From Comamonadaceae bacterium (GTDB lineage Bacteria; Pseudomonadota; Gammaproteobacteria; Burkholderiales; Burkholderiaceae_C), in the NCBI GenBank assembly GCA_947373185.1, contig CANBWP010000005.1, positions 1-64,000 on the forward strand: a stretch of 64,000 bases of DNA, in the 5' to 3' direction. Positions 37,821-46,177 of this stretch are shown in pieces. Numbering within the stretch: the stretch's first letter is position 1; each line of letters begins with the position of its first letter. The notes beneath the pieces are model-generated. The model ran no database searches and had not been told where the DNA came from. It saw nothing but the letters and a program-made list of their open reading frames with translations. Made by a program: the position numbers and the translations under genes.

Positions 37821-38453
37821 ATGTCTTGGCCCGCCACCTTAGAAGAACGCATTGACCGACTTGAATCCATTGACGCCATCCGTCAGTTGGCTGGTAAATA
37901 TTCTTTGTCATTGGACATGCGCGACATGGACGCTCACGTCAATTTGTTCGCCCCCGACATTCGGGTGGGCAAAGACAAAGTGGGCCGTGCGCACTTCAAA
38001 GCGTGGCAAGACCAAACCCTGCGCGATCAGTTCACAGGCACGTCTCACCACGTGGGCCAACACCTGATTGAGTTTGACGATGCCAACCATGCCACGGGCT
38101 TGGTGTATTCCAAAAACGAACACGAGTGCGGCGCAGAGTGGGTCATCATGCAAATGCTGTACTGGGACGATTACGAGCGCATTGACCAACAATGGTATTT
38201 CCGCCGTCGCCTGCCTTGCTACTGGTATGCCACTGACCTGAACAAGCCGCCCATCGGCGACATGAAAATGCGCTGGCCAGGCCGTGAACCCTACAACGGC
38301 ACCTTCCACGATTTATTCCCCAGCTGGAACGAGTTCTGGGCCAAGCGCCCCGACAAAGACCAGTTGCCCGAAGTGGCAGCCCCCGCACCACTTGAACAGT
38401 TTCTGCGCAACATGCGCCGCGGCACACCCGCACCCAAAATGAGAGTGCGCTGA
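37821..38453 (+). CDS. SnoaL-like / NTF2-fold protein
   Basis: 210 residues. The first 130 look like a SnoaL-like cone (ERIDRLESIDAIRQLAGKYSLSLDMRDMDAHVNLFAPDI), the usual start of this polyketide-cyclase/scytalone-dehydratase-like group. The C-terminal 75 residues, Pro/Trp-rich, are an extension. The fold is shared with ketosteroid delta-5-isomerase, so an isomerase or dehydratase acting on the steroid nucleus is reasonable. It sits between an SDR and an OYE-type reductase, with its stop directly abutting the next ATG (TGAATG). No catalytic residues can be assigned safely. Confidence 0.7.
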   Translation: MSWPATLEERIDRLESIDAIRQLAGKYSLSLDMRDMDAHVNLFAPDIRVGKDKVGRAHFKAWQDQTLRDQFTGTSHHVGQHLIEFDDANHATGLVYSKNEHECGAEWVIMQMLYWDDYERIDQQWYFRRRLPCYWYATDLNKPPIGDMKMRWPGREPYNGTFHDLFPSWNEFWAKRPDKDQLPEVAAPAPLEQFLRNMRRGTPAPKMRVR

Positions 38454-39518
38454 ATGTCCAAACTTTTCCAGCCCTTGGTCCTGGGCGATTTGCATCTCAA
38501 AAATCGAATCGTGATGGCCCCCATGACGCGCAACCGCGCGGATGCACAGGGTGTGCCCAATGCCTTGATGGCCGAGTACTACGGACAACGCGGCGATGCC
38601 GGCCTGATTGTGGCCGAGGGCACCTGGCCCAGCGCCAATGGCCAAGCGTATTGCAGACAACCGGGCATTGCCACCGACGAACACATCAAGGGTTGGCAAG
38701 AAGTGACCGCTGCAGTGCATGCCAAGGGCGGTCTGATCGTGCTGCAAATCATGCACGGTGGCCGCATTGGCAGCCATCACATCAAAGCCGCGGGCACGGA
38801 AACAGTGGCGCCCAGTGCCTTGCTGGCCGCAGGTGAGGTGGTGACAGACAACGCAGGCATGCAACCCTATGACATGCCGCGGGCCCTTGAAACGCATGAA
38901 GTCAAAGCCATCGTGCAAGAACATGCGCAAGCGGCACGCAATGCGCGCGCGGCAGGCTTTGATGGCGTCGAGTTGCACTGCACCAGTGGCTATTTGCCCA
39001 TGCAATTCTTATGCTCTGGCACGAATTTAAGAACGGACGAATACGGCGGTACCGCAGCCAATCGCGCACGTTTTGCCATTGAATGTTTACGCGAAATGGG
39101 CCAGGCCATTGGCGCTGGCCGCGTGGGTTTGCGCGTCAATCCGGGCAATACCTATAACGACACCAGCGATGAGAATTCCGCACAAACACACATCGAACTG
39201 ATGCAGCAAGCTGCCAAGTTGCAATTGGCTTATTTGCATGTCATGCGCGCCCCGCTGCCTGAAATTGATGGGTTCGCCATGGCGCAAACCCATTTTGGTG
39301 ATCGCCTCATTTTAAATGACGGCTTCACCCCCGAAAACTCCGAAGAAGCCTTGCACCATTTTGAACATGCCGCCCTTTCCTACGCGCGACATTTCATTGG
39401 CAATCCCGATTTGGTTCATCGGCTTCATAACGGCCACCCCTTGAACCGTTTTGACCGCAAAACGCTCTACACACCGGGTGCAGCTGGCTACACCAGTTAC
39501 GAGCCGCACCTCGCCTGA
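38454..39518 (+). CDS. Old yellow enzyme family alkene reductase
   Basis: 354 residues, a single FMN TIM barrel without iron-sulfur or FAD domains. KNRIVMAPMTRNRAD and the region GFDGVELHCTSGYLPMQFLCSGTNLRTDEYGG are typical of NemA/OYE ene-reductases, but the substrate-binding His-x-x-Asn/His of classical enzymes reads HCTSGYL here. It reduces an activated C=C bond with NAD(P)H. Last gene of the 36287-39518 unit. Enone bonds of 3-oxo-delta-4 or delta-1,4 steroids are the obvious candidate substrates. Confidence 0.85.
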   Translation: MSKLFQPLVLGDLHLKNRIVMAPMTRNRADAQGVPNALMAEYYGQRGDAGLIVAEGTWPSANGQAYCRQPGIATDEHIKGWQEVTAAVHAKGGLIVLQIMHGGRIGSHHIKAAGTETVAPSALLAAGEVVTDNAGMQPYDMPRALETHEVKAIVQEHAQAARNARAAGFDGVELHCTSGYLPMQFLCSGTNLRTDEYGGTAANRARFAIECLREMGQAIGAGRVGLRVNPGNTYNDTSDENSAQTHIELMQQAAKLQLAYLHVMRAPLPEIDGFAMAQTHFGDRLILNDGFTPENSEEALHHFEHAALSYARHFIGNPDLVHRLHNGHPLNRFDRKTLYTPGAAGYTSYEPHLA

Positions 39519-39567
39519 GTTTTCGCTCTTGAGAACAGGCCTGATCTTGCTCAAGCGGCGAAATGTT

Positions 39568-39585
39568 TAGTCTCAACGGACGATG
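39568..39585 (+). promoter_or_regulatory. Palindromic operator (consensus copy) before the main ring-cleavage run
   Basis: TAGTCT-CAAC-GGACGATG, 70 bp before the extradiol dioxygenase ATG. AAATCT 22 bp downstream may be the -10. It probably drives the 13-gene run to 53022, because no other copy was seen within that run. Confidence 0.65.
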
Positions 39586-39654
39586 CTTCAGCCCCCCTGT
39601 TTCAACAAAATCTCAGCATGTGTCGCTAATTGTTGAAAGCTGGGTGAACCAATC

Positions 39655-40569
39655 ATGATGAAAATTGCTGGACTGGCCTATGTGGTAGCCGAAACCACCG
39701 ACTTGAACCGCTGGAAAACCTATGCACAAGAGGTTTTGGGCATGATGACTGCGCCAGCTCCCGACGGCGGCCTGTATGTGCGCATGGACGACCGTCAATT
39801 TCGCTTTGCCATTCAGTTGGGTGCCAGCGACGCCTACTTGGTATCAGGCTGGGAAGTCAGCCAGCAATCAGACTTTGAGGACGCATTGAAGGTTCTTCAA
39901 AAAGCCAAAGTCGATTTTCAAATGGGCGATGCCAAGCTGTGCCAACTGCGTTGCGCACAACAAGTGGCACAGTTCAAAGACCCCTCTGGCAATCGCCATG
40001 AACTAATTTGGGGCTTTAAGTCAGATTTTGTGCAATTCGCATCGCCCGTGGGTGTATCCGGTTTTGTGACGGGCCATATTGGTATGGGCCATACCGTTTT
40101 GCCTGCTCCTGCCTTTGAAGAAACAGTCAAGTTCTGCACCGATGTCATGGGCTTTGATTTGTCCGATCTGTTTAACTTCCAACCCGCTGGCCCTGATGGA
40201 CCCAGCCTGCCCATTCACTTTTTCCATTGCAACAACGGTCGTCACCACAGCTTGGCTTTGGCCGGCTTTCCCGTACCCAGTGGCTGCGTCCATGTCATGG
40301 TGGAAGTCGAAAGTGTTCCCGAAGTGGGACGTGCACTCGATCGCATGTTGGCCCACAAGGTGCAACAAACGGCCACTTTGGGTCAACACACCAATGACAA
40401 AATGATTTCCTTTTACATGCGCAGCCCCTCCAATTTTGACATTGAGTACGGCTTTGGCGGCGCAGTGGTTGATTGGCAAGAACACATTGCGCATGAGTTC
40501 ACACGTGTCAGTCTGTGGGGTCACGACTTCAGTGTTTCTCAAGCCGTATTGGCAGACAAGAAAGAATAA
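39655..40569 (+). CDS. hsaC: Extradiol dioxygenase cleaving the steroid A-ring catechol (HsaC/TesB)
   Basis: 304 residues, two-domain type I extradiol dioxygenase (vicinal oxygen chelate fold). Iron ligands His146 (GHIGMGH), His213 (GCVHVMVEV) and Glu264 (FDIEYGFGG) and the catalytic His198 (GRHHSLAL) are all in place. It meta-cleaves 3,4-dihydroxy-9,10-secoandrosta-trienedione to the dienoate split by HsaD. A double ATG opens the gene and the ribosome site is weak. The aromatic ring could in principle be a biphenyl-type catechol, but the ipd neighbours make the steroid substrate much more likely. Confidence 0.88.
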   Translation: MMKIAGLAYVVAETTDLNRWKTYAQEVLGMMTAPAPDGGLYVRMDDRQFRFAIQLGASDAYLVSGWEVSQQSDFEDALKVLQKAKVDFQMGDAKLCQLRCAQQVAQFKDPSGNRHELIWGFKSDFVQFASPVGVSGFVTGHIGMGHTVLPAPAFEETVKFCTDVMGFDLSDLFNFQPAGPDGPSLPIHFFHCNNGRHHSLALAGFPVPSGCVHVMVEVESVPEVGRALDRMLAHKVQQTATLGQHTNDKMISFYMRSPSNFDIEYGFGGAVVDWQEHIAHEFTRVSLWGHDFSVSQAVLADKKE

Positions 40570-40575
40570 TTTTCA

Positions 40576-41454
40576 ATGGCAAACAAGCAAACGAGTGCTG
40601 CCCAAGTGGTGGCGCAAATCAAAGATGGCATGACCATCGGCATTGGTGGTTGGGGACCGCGTCGCAAACCCATGGCTTTGGTGCGAGAGCTGTTGCGCAG
40701 TCCCGTCAAAGACCTGACCGTGGTGTCCTACGGCGGCGCCGATGTCGGCATGTTGTGCGCGGCAGGCAAAGTTAAAAAACTCATCTTCGCTTTTGTCTCA
40801 TTGGACTTCATTCCACTTGAGCCCTATTTTCGTCAAGCCCGCCAAAGCGGTGCCATTGAAGTCATGGAAATTGACGAAGGCATGATGTTGCTGGGTTTGA
40901 AAGCAGCCGCCATGCGCGTCCCCTTTATTCCAACACGCGTGGGTTTGGGTACAGATGTGCTCACGCGCAATCCGCAGCTCAAACTGATCGACTCGCCCTA
41001 TGACAACAAACAATGGGTGGCCATGCCGGCCTTGCCCTTGGACGTTTCACTGATTCACGTTGACCGCGCCGATGCTCGCGGTGTCTGCCAAATTAAAGGG
41101 CCCGACGTTTACATGGACGAGTTTTATGCGCGCGCAGCTAAGCAATGTTTTGTCAGTTGCGATGAGCTGGTCGACAGCAGCTATTTTGAAAATCCAGACG
41201 AAGCGCGTTATGTGTTGTGGGAGCGTACCCAAACCACTGGCGTGGTGCATCAACCGGCCGGTGCGCATCCCACCTCTTGTGCACCTTTGTACGGCTTTGA
41301 TGTGAAACACTTCAAAGCCTATGTGGCCAGCGCCAAAGAACCTGGCGGCTGGGACCAATACGCCGCGCAATATGTGCATTGCACAGAAGCGCAGTACCTT
41401 GAACAAGTGGGCGGCCTTGACGCTGTTCACAAGTTGCCCCTTCCCGTGTTTTAA
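40576..41454 (+). CDS. ipdA: IpdA-type CoA-transferase-like ring hydrolase, alpha subunit
   Basis: 292 residues, class I CoA-transferase fold. GMTIGIGGWGPRRKPMALVRELL and YGGADVGMLCAAGKVKKLIF are typical, and the acidic segment EVMEIDEGMMLLGLKAA lies where the catalytic Glu of mycobacterial IpdA is expected. IpdAB is known to hydrolyse the C-ring of COCHEA-CoA and not to transfer CoA. Partner of the next gene (11-bp gap). The order ipdA-ipdB-crotonase-ipdC-echA20 matches the HIP-degradation genes of actinobacteria, apart from the inserted crotonase and the position of echA20. Confidence 0.88.
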   Translation: MANKQTSAAQVVAQIKDGMTIGIGGWGPRRKPMALVRELLRSPVKDLTVVSYGGADVGMLCAAGKVKKLIFAFVSLDFIPLEPYFRQARQSGAIEVMEIDEGMMLLGLKAAAMRVPFIPTRVGLGTDVLTRNPQLKLIDSPYDNKQWVAMPALPLDVSLIHVDRADARGVCQIKGPDVYMDEFYARAAKQCFVSCDELVDSSYFENPDEARYVLWERTQTTGVVHQPAGAHPTSCAPLYGFDVKHFKAYVASAKEPGGWDQYAAQYVHCTEAQYLEQVGGLDAVHKLPLPVF

Positions 41455-41465
41455 GAAGGCACACC

Positions 41466-42230
41466 ATGAGCGAAATTTCTTTGGTGGACCGCATCATTTG
41501 TGCAGCCTCTGCCGCTTGGAAAGATGACGGCGAAGTGTTGGCCACAGGCATTGGCATCGTGCCGCGTTTGGCTGCATCGCTTTGCATGCTGACCCACAAC
41601 CGTGATTTGATGATGACGGACTCAGAGGCTTGGCTGATGCAAGAGCCTGTGCCTGTAGGGCCACGCGGCGACTACGTCATGAAGCGCGAAAGCTGGATCG
41701 GCTTTGCGCGAATTTTTGACAACGTATGGAGTGGCAAGCGCCATGCCATGGTCGGTCCTACGCAGATCGACAAGTTTGGACAAGCCAATATTTCCATGAT
41801 TGGCAGCGATTACCAAAAACCCAAATCCATGATGCTGGGGGTACGTGGTTTTCCTGGCAACTCCATGAACCATGCCAATTCATTTTTTGTGCCCAATCAC
41901 AGCACCAAAGTCTTTGTCAGCAACGAAGTCGACATGGTGGCTTCCGCCGGTTACAACCCTGCGCGCTTGGCCAAAGGCTGGGACTTGAGCGACATTGACA
42001 TTCGTTGGGTTTTGACCAACCTGGCCATCCTTGACTTTGGCGGGCCCGCACATCAAATGCAAGTGCGTTCATTGCACCCTGGCGTGACGCTTGCACAAGT
42101 GCAAGAAGCCACGGGTTTTGAATTGCATGTACCTGCGAATGTGGCCGTCACAGCCGATCCAAAGGCAGAACAGTTGGCCTTGTTGGCCAAATTGGATCCG
42201 CACAATCTTCGAGCCACTGCACTGGGATAA
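41466..42230 (+). CDS. ipdB: IpdB-type CoA-transferase-like ring hydrolase, beta subunit
   Basis: 254 residues. DRIICAASAAWKDDGEVLATGIGIVPRLAASL opens the fold, and TDSEAWLM replaces the classical SENG motif that carries the CoA-transfer Glu in true class I transferases. This is the hallmark of IpdB-like hydrolase subunits. The segment RGFPGNSMNHANSFFVPNHS is conserved in this group. Works with IpdA on the last carbon ring. The next gene starts 5 bp after its stop. Confidence 0.88.
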   Translation: MSEISLVDRIICAASAAWKDDGEVLATGIGIVPRLAASLCMLTHNRDLMMTDSEAWLMQEPVPVGPRGDYVMKRESWIGFARIFDNVWSGKRHAMVGPTQIDKFGQANISMIGSDYQKPKSMMLGVRGFPGNSMNHANSFFVPNHSTKVFVSNEVDMVASAGYNPARLAKGWDLSDIDIRWVLTNLAILDFGGPAHQMQVRSLHPGVTLAQVQEATGFELHVPANVAVTADPKAEQLALLAKLDPHNLRATALG

Positions 42231-42235
42231 ACACC

Positions 42236-43144
42236 ATGACGCACTCTGACCCCGGCGACCAATTCGTAAAACGTGAAGACAATGCTGTCTACGAAACGCA
42301 AGAACCCGTTTTGTATTCAGTGGCTGAAGGTGTGGCCACGCTCACCATGAATCGGCCCGATTTTCACAATGTCCAAAACTCGCAGATGACGTATGCGTTG
42401 GATGCAGGCTTTCGACGGGCCGTCGACGATGACAGCGTCAAGGTCATTGTGCTGCGAGGTGCTGGCAAACATTTCAGCGCGGGACACGACATTGGCTCGC
42501 CAGGTCGTGACATCAACAAGCCGTTTGAGCGCCAAACTTTGTGGTGGGATCACACCAACAAACCGGGCGCCGAACAATTGTTTGCGCGCGAGCAAGAGGT
42601 CTACTTGGGCATGTGCCGCCGTTGGCACGACATTCCCAAGCCCACCATTGCCATGGTGCAAGGCGCCTGCGTGGCGGGCGGCCTGATGCTGGCTTGGGTT
42701 TGCGACTTGATCATTGCCAGCGACGACGCATTCTTTCAAGATCCCGTGGTGCGCATGGGCATACCGGGTGTTGAATACTTTGCACATGCGCACGAGTTGA
42801 ACCCCCGCATTGCCAAAGAATTTTTGTTTGTGGGCGATCGCATGAAAGCCGACAGGGCTTACATGATGGGCATGGTCAACCGCGTGGTACCTCGCGAAGA
42901 ACTGGAAGCACAAACCTATGAAATTGCTGGCCGCATTGCCAAACAACCGCGCATGGGCTTGGCGCTGACCAAAACTGTCATCAACCGCGTGGAAGAGTTG
43001 CAAGGTCTGCGCACCACCATGGATGTGGCCTTTGGCTATCACCATTTTGCGCATGCACACAGCCAAGTACTGGGTGCTGGCCAACTGGGCGGGCACGACG
43101 CCAAGACCATGGCGCAAGCCAACAAAAAGGACGCCAAAGAATGA
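42236..43144 (+). CDS. Enoyl-CoA hydratase family protein inside the ipd genes
   Basis: 302 residues, crotonase domain from about residue 25 to 290 with long terminal tails. Oxyanion-hole segments are HFSAGHDIGSPG and QGACVAGGLMLAWVCD. The position after DPVVRMGIPGVEYF lacks the usual second acidic residue. The large WWDHTNKPGAEQLF insertion after the first oxyanion segment is unusual. It lies between ipdB and ipdC, with ATGA overlap into the latter, so it is part of the same process. In C. testosteroni TA441 a crotonase of this region (ScdN) acts late in HIP degradation. This may be its equivalent. Confidence 0.8.
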   Translation: MTHSDPGDQFVKREDNAVYETQEPVLYSVAEGVATLTMNRPDFHNVQNSQMTYALDAGFRRAVDDDSVKVIVLRGAGKHFSAGHDIGSPGRDINKPFERQTLWWDHTNKPGAEQLFAREQEVYLGMCRRWHDIPKPTIAMVQGACVAGGLMLAWVCDLIIASDDAFFQDPVVRMGIPGVEYFAHAHELNPRIAKEFLFVGDRMKADRAYMMGMVNRVVPREELEAQTYEIAGRIAKQPRMGLALTKTVINRVEELQGLRTTMDVAFGYHHFAHAHSQVLGAGQLGGHDAKTMAQANKKDAKE

Positions 43145-44226
43145 GTTCATCGCATGCATTGCGAACGCCCCTGTGTGATCTTTTAGGGTGCCCATATCCG
43201 GTGATCCAAACGGCCATGGGTTGGGTCGCGGGCTCATCATTGGTTGCAGCCACCACCAATGCCGGTGGCTTTGGTTTTTTGGCTGGCGCCACCATTCCTG
43301 CCGAAGAAGTTGAAACCGAAATTCTGCGTGTGAAAGACTTAACCGGTGACAAACCCTTTGGTTTGAACTTTCACATGTTTCAACCTAATGCCAATCAACT
43401 GTTGGATTTGGCCATTGAACACAAGATTCGCGCTATCAGTTATGGCCGTGGGCCAGACAAGAAAGTGATTGGCCGGCTGCGCGATGCAGGCATTGTTTGC
43501 ATGCCCACTGTAGGCGCCTTGAAGCATGCGCAAAAAGCCATTGAGATGGGTGCCAACGCCATCACCGTTCAAGGCGGCGAAGGCGGCGGACACACAGGTT
43601 CCGTGCCCTCGACGGTATTGATTCCCCAAGTGGTCGATGCGGTCAAAGTACCCGTGATTGCCGCAGGCGGTTTCTACGATGGCCGCGGCTTGTTGGCAGC
43701 ACTGTCCTACGGTGCGCAGGGCATCGCCATGGGCACACGTTTTCTCATGACCAGCGACTCCGGCATTCCGTCAGCCACCTTAGACCGTTATCTGCAAGCC
43801 AAAGACGCTGAAAAGATACAAATTTCTTATTTAGTCGATGGCATGCCGCAGCGCATGATCCCCAACGAATATTTGCAAATGTTGGAAAAGTCATCCCCCT
43901 TCAAACGTTTGCGCATTGCCGTGCAGTTGGCCTTGCAATGGAAAGCGCAAACCGGCATGACCACGCAACAAGCCTTGGCCATTTTGTGGAAGGGGTTCAG
44001 AGAAGACCCTGGCAGCACCGCCCAAAACGTCATGGCCGCCAATGCGCCCATGCTGTTGCAACGGTCCATGACCGACGGCAAACCTGAAGAAGGCGTGATG
44101 TCTTCAGGCCAAGTCGCGGCACTGATCAACCAGCTTGACTCTTGCGAAACAGTGATTCAAGGCATCATGCGCCAGGCCCAAGACAGGCATCTGGCCATCC
44201 AGCAATACAGTGGCCAAGCCGCTTAA
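43141..44226 (+). CDS. ipdC: IpdC-type FMN oxidoreductase (nitronate monooxygenase-like)
   Basis: 361 residues, TIM-barrel FMN protein. CPYPVIQTAMGWVAGSSL at the start, VQGGEGGGHTGSV (His at the flavin) and AAGGFYDGRGLLAALSYGAQGIAMGTRF are the class 2-dioxygenase/nitronate monooxygenase landmarks. In HIP degradation IpdC is a flavin-dependent oxidoreductase acting on the methylhexahydroindane CoA thioesters around ring-opening. Its start overlaps the crotonase stop (ATGA). Nitronate detoxification is an alternative, made unlikely by the neighbours. Confidence 0.85.
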   Translation: MSSSHALRTPLCDLLGCPYPVIQTAMGWVAGSSLVAATTNAGGFGFLAGATIPAEEVETEILRVKDLTGDKPFGLNFHMFQPNANQLLDLAIEHKIRAISYGRGPDKKVIGRLRDAGIVCMPTVGALKHAQKAIEMGANAITVQGGEGGGHTGSVPSTVLIPQVVDAVKVPVIAAGGFYDGRGLLAALSYGAQGIAMGTRFLMTSDSGIPSATLDRYLQAKDAEKIQISYLVDGMPQRMIPNEYLQMLEKSSPFKRLRIAVQLALQWKAQTGMTTQQALAILWKGFREDPGSTAQNVMAANAPMLLQRSMTDGKPEEGVMSSGQVAALINQLDSCETVIQGIMRQAQDRHLAIQQYSGQAA

Positions 44227-44238
44227 GGATCGACACAC

Positions 44239-44994
44239 ATGACATCCCAATTTTTCACAGAATTGCATGCCAATGGCGTTGCTGAAATTGTGCTCAACCG
44301 CCCCCCCGTCAATGCATTGAACGCGGCAGGCTGGTATGGCTTGGCAGCAGAAATTGAAGCCCAAGGCAAACGAGCTGAAGTTCGCGTCATTGTGATTCGC
44401 GCAGAGGGCCGTGGCTTTTGCGCCGGCGTTGACATCAAAGAATTGGCCAGCAACGACAAATTGATTGTCGACGTGAACGCGGGCAACTACGCCACCTTCA
44501 AAGCCGTCCACCTCAACAAAGTTCCCGTCATTGCAGCGGTGCATGGTTTTGTTTTGGGCGGTGGCATTGGCATTTGCGGCGCTGCCGACATTGTGATTGC
44601 CGCCGACGATGCCAGCTTTGGCTTGCCCGAAGTGGACCGGGGTGCCATGGGCGGCGCGGCGCACCTGCAGCGCATGTTTGGCGTGCAAAAAACACGCTAT
44701 CTGTTTTTCACAGGCGAGATGATTGGCGCCACTGAAGCTGCACGCTTGGGCGCCATTGAACGTGTGGTACCCCGCGCTGAATTGCGCGATACCGCATTGG
44801 CCATTGCCGGCAAAATTGCCGCCAAGAGCCCCGCCATGATTCGCATTGCCAAAGAAGCGCTGACGGGCATTGAAGATGGTAACCTCGAAGACAAATACCG
44901 CTGGGAACAAGGCTTCACTTTGCAAGCCTACATGAGCCCAGATTCCAATGAAACCCGTCAGGCATTTGTCGAGAAACGTGATGCCACGTTCTGA
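44239..44994 (+). CDS. echA20: EchA20-type crotonase (C/D ring opening)
   Basis: 251 residues, closely following the pattern of mycobacterial EchA20 (247 residues): RPPVNALNAAGW, VIRAEGRGFCAGVDIKE, VHGFVLGGGIGI, ASFGLPEVDRGAMGGAAHL and RWEQGFT-QAFVEK at the end. EchA20 hydrolyses the five-membered D ring of the HIP-derived CoA ester. The acidic pair in LPEVDRG is intact. Placed 12 bp after ipdC, with an acyl-CoA dehydrogenase pair behind it. Confidence 0.87.
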   Translation: MTSQFFTELHANGVAEIVLNRPPVNALNAAGWYGLAAEIEAQGKRAEVRVIVIRAEGRGFCAGVDIKELASNDKLIVDVNAGNYATFKAVHLNKVPVIAAVHGFVLGGGIGICGAADIVIAADDASFGLPEVDRGAMGGAAHLQRMFGVQKTRYLFFTGEMIGATEAARLGAIERVVPRAELRDTALAIAGKIAAKSPAMIRIAKEALTGIEDGNLEDKYRWEQGFTLQAYMSPDSNETRQAFVEKRDATF

Positions 44995-45011
44995 ATGCCA
45001 AGGAGGTGAAA

Positions 45012-46166
45012 ATGCAACTTGAATACACCCGCGAACAACATGCTTTCCGCGCCGAAGTGCGCGACTGGCTGCAAACCCACGTGCCCCGTGAGGCGTTTGC
45101 CAGTCACGACACCAAAGAAGGCTTTGAACAGCACCGTCATTGGGAAGCCACCTTGGCCGATGGCGGCTGGAGCAGCGTGACATGGCCCAAAGACTTGGGT
45201 GGCCGTGGTTGCGACCTGATTCAATGGCTTATCTTTGAAGAAGAATATGCAGCGGCCGATGCGCCCTTTCGCGTCAATCAAAACGGCATTCTTTTGCTGG
45301 GCCCCACTTTGATGGAATTTGGCACAGCTGCACAGAAGGCCAAGTTTTTGCCGCGCATGGCGCGCTGTGATGACATGTGGGCACAGGGCTGGAGCGAGCC
45401 CAATGCCGGATCTGACATGGCGGCCATCAGCAGCAAAGCCATTCGTGACGGTGATCATTATGTGTTGAATGGCCAAAAGACTTGGTCCACACGCGCCATT
45501 TTTGCCAATTGGTTGTTTGGCCTGTTCAGAAGCGATCCCACATCCTCAAGGCACCACGGCCTGAGTTATTTGCTGGTGCCATTGGATTCACCGGGACTGA
45601 CCATCCGTCCCATCCAAGCCCTGAATGGCAAACAAGCCTTTGCAGAAATTTTCTTCGATGACGTTCGAGTTTCCGCAGACAACTTGCTTGGCGAAGAGGG
45701 TCAAGGATGGAACGTGGCCATGGCCACAGCAGGCTTTGAGCGTGGCTTGTTGCTTCGCTCACCAGCGCGCTATCAACGCACGGCACAAAAACTGATGCAA
45801 CTTTATCGAAAGCATCAAGCCTCTGCCGATCGCGACCCTTCCATTCGCGAAGCGGTCATGCGTGCTTGGATGGGATCCGAAGCCTACAACTTGGCGTCGT
45901 ATCACACCGTGGGCAAGGTCCAGCAAGGCATGCGCGTTGGCGCAGAAGCCAGCACCAACAAAATCTTTTGGTCTGAACTCGATTTGGAAATGCACGAAAC
46001 CGCCATGCGAATTTTGGGACCGCGTGCTGAATTGTGTGACGACCCAGAATCGCATGAATGGCTGGAGGGCTTTCTGTTTGCGCAAGCTGGCTCGATCTAT
46101 GCCGGCAGCAATGAGATTCAGCGCAACATCATTGCTGAGCGCTTGCTTGGCTTGCCGAAAAATTAA
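45012..46166 (+). CDS. Acyl-CoA dehydrogenase, alpha-type subunit of the first pair
   Basis: 384 residues from ATG 45012, preceded by a perfect AAGGAGG at five bases. A GTG at 45006 inside that ribosome site is rejected. GWSEPNAGSDMAAI is the flavin/substrate segment, and the C-terminus AGSNEIQRNIIAERLLGLPK is standard. The next gene encodes the shorter, diverged subunit, so the two should form a FadE-type heterotetramer, probably IpdE1/IpdE2-like or FadE32-like on a HIP-derived CoA ester. Which of these cannot be settled by reading. Confidence 0.88.
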   Translation: MQLEYTREQHAFRAEVRDWLQTHVPREAFASHDTKEGFEQHRHWEATLADGGWSSVTWPKDLGGRGCDLIQWLIFEEEYAAADAPFRVNQNGILLLGPTLMEFGTAAQKAKFLPRMARCDDMWAQGWSEPNAGSDMAAISSKAIRDGDHYVLNGQKTWSTRAIFANWLFGLFRSDPTSSRHHGLSYLLVPLDSPGLTIRPIQALNGKQAFAEIFFDDVRVSADNLLGEEGQGWNVAMATAGFERGLLLRSPARYQRTAQKLMQLYRKHQASADRDPSIREAVMRAWMGSEAYNLASYHTVGKVQQGMRVGAEASTNKIFWSELDLEMHETAMRILGPRAELCDDPESHEWLEGFLFAQAGSIYAGSNEIQRNIIAERLLGLPKN

Positions 46167-46177
46167 GGAGGCTGATC

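Noticed and set aside
42317-43240. Minus-strand open frame of 307 codons opposite the crotonase at 42236
   Set aside because: Covers a conserved gene on the other strand and shows no domain or start signal.
44104-45183. Long open frame of 359 codons on the minus strand opposite ipdC, echA20 and an acyl-CoA dehydrogenase
   Set aside because: It lies wholly antisense to genes with intact motifs, has Cys/His/Phe-rich composition without any domain, and no ribosome site. It is a shadow of biased codon use.
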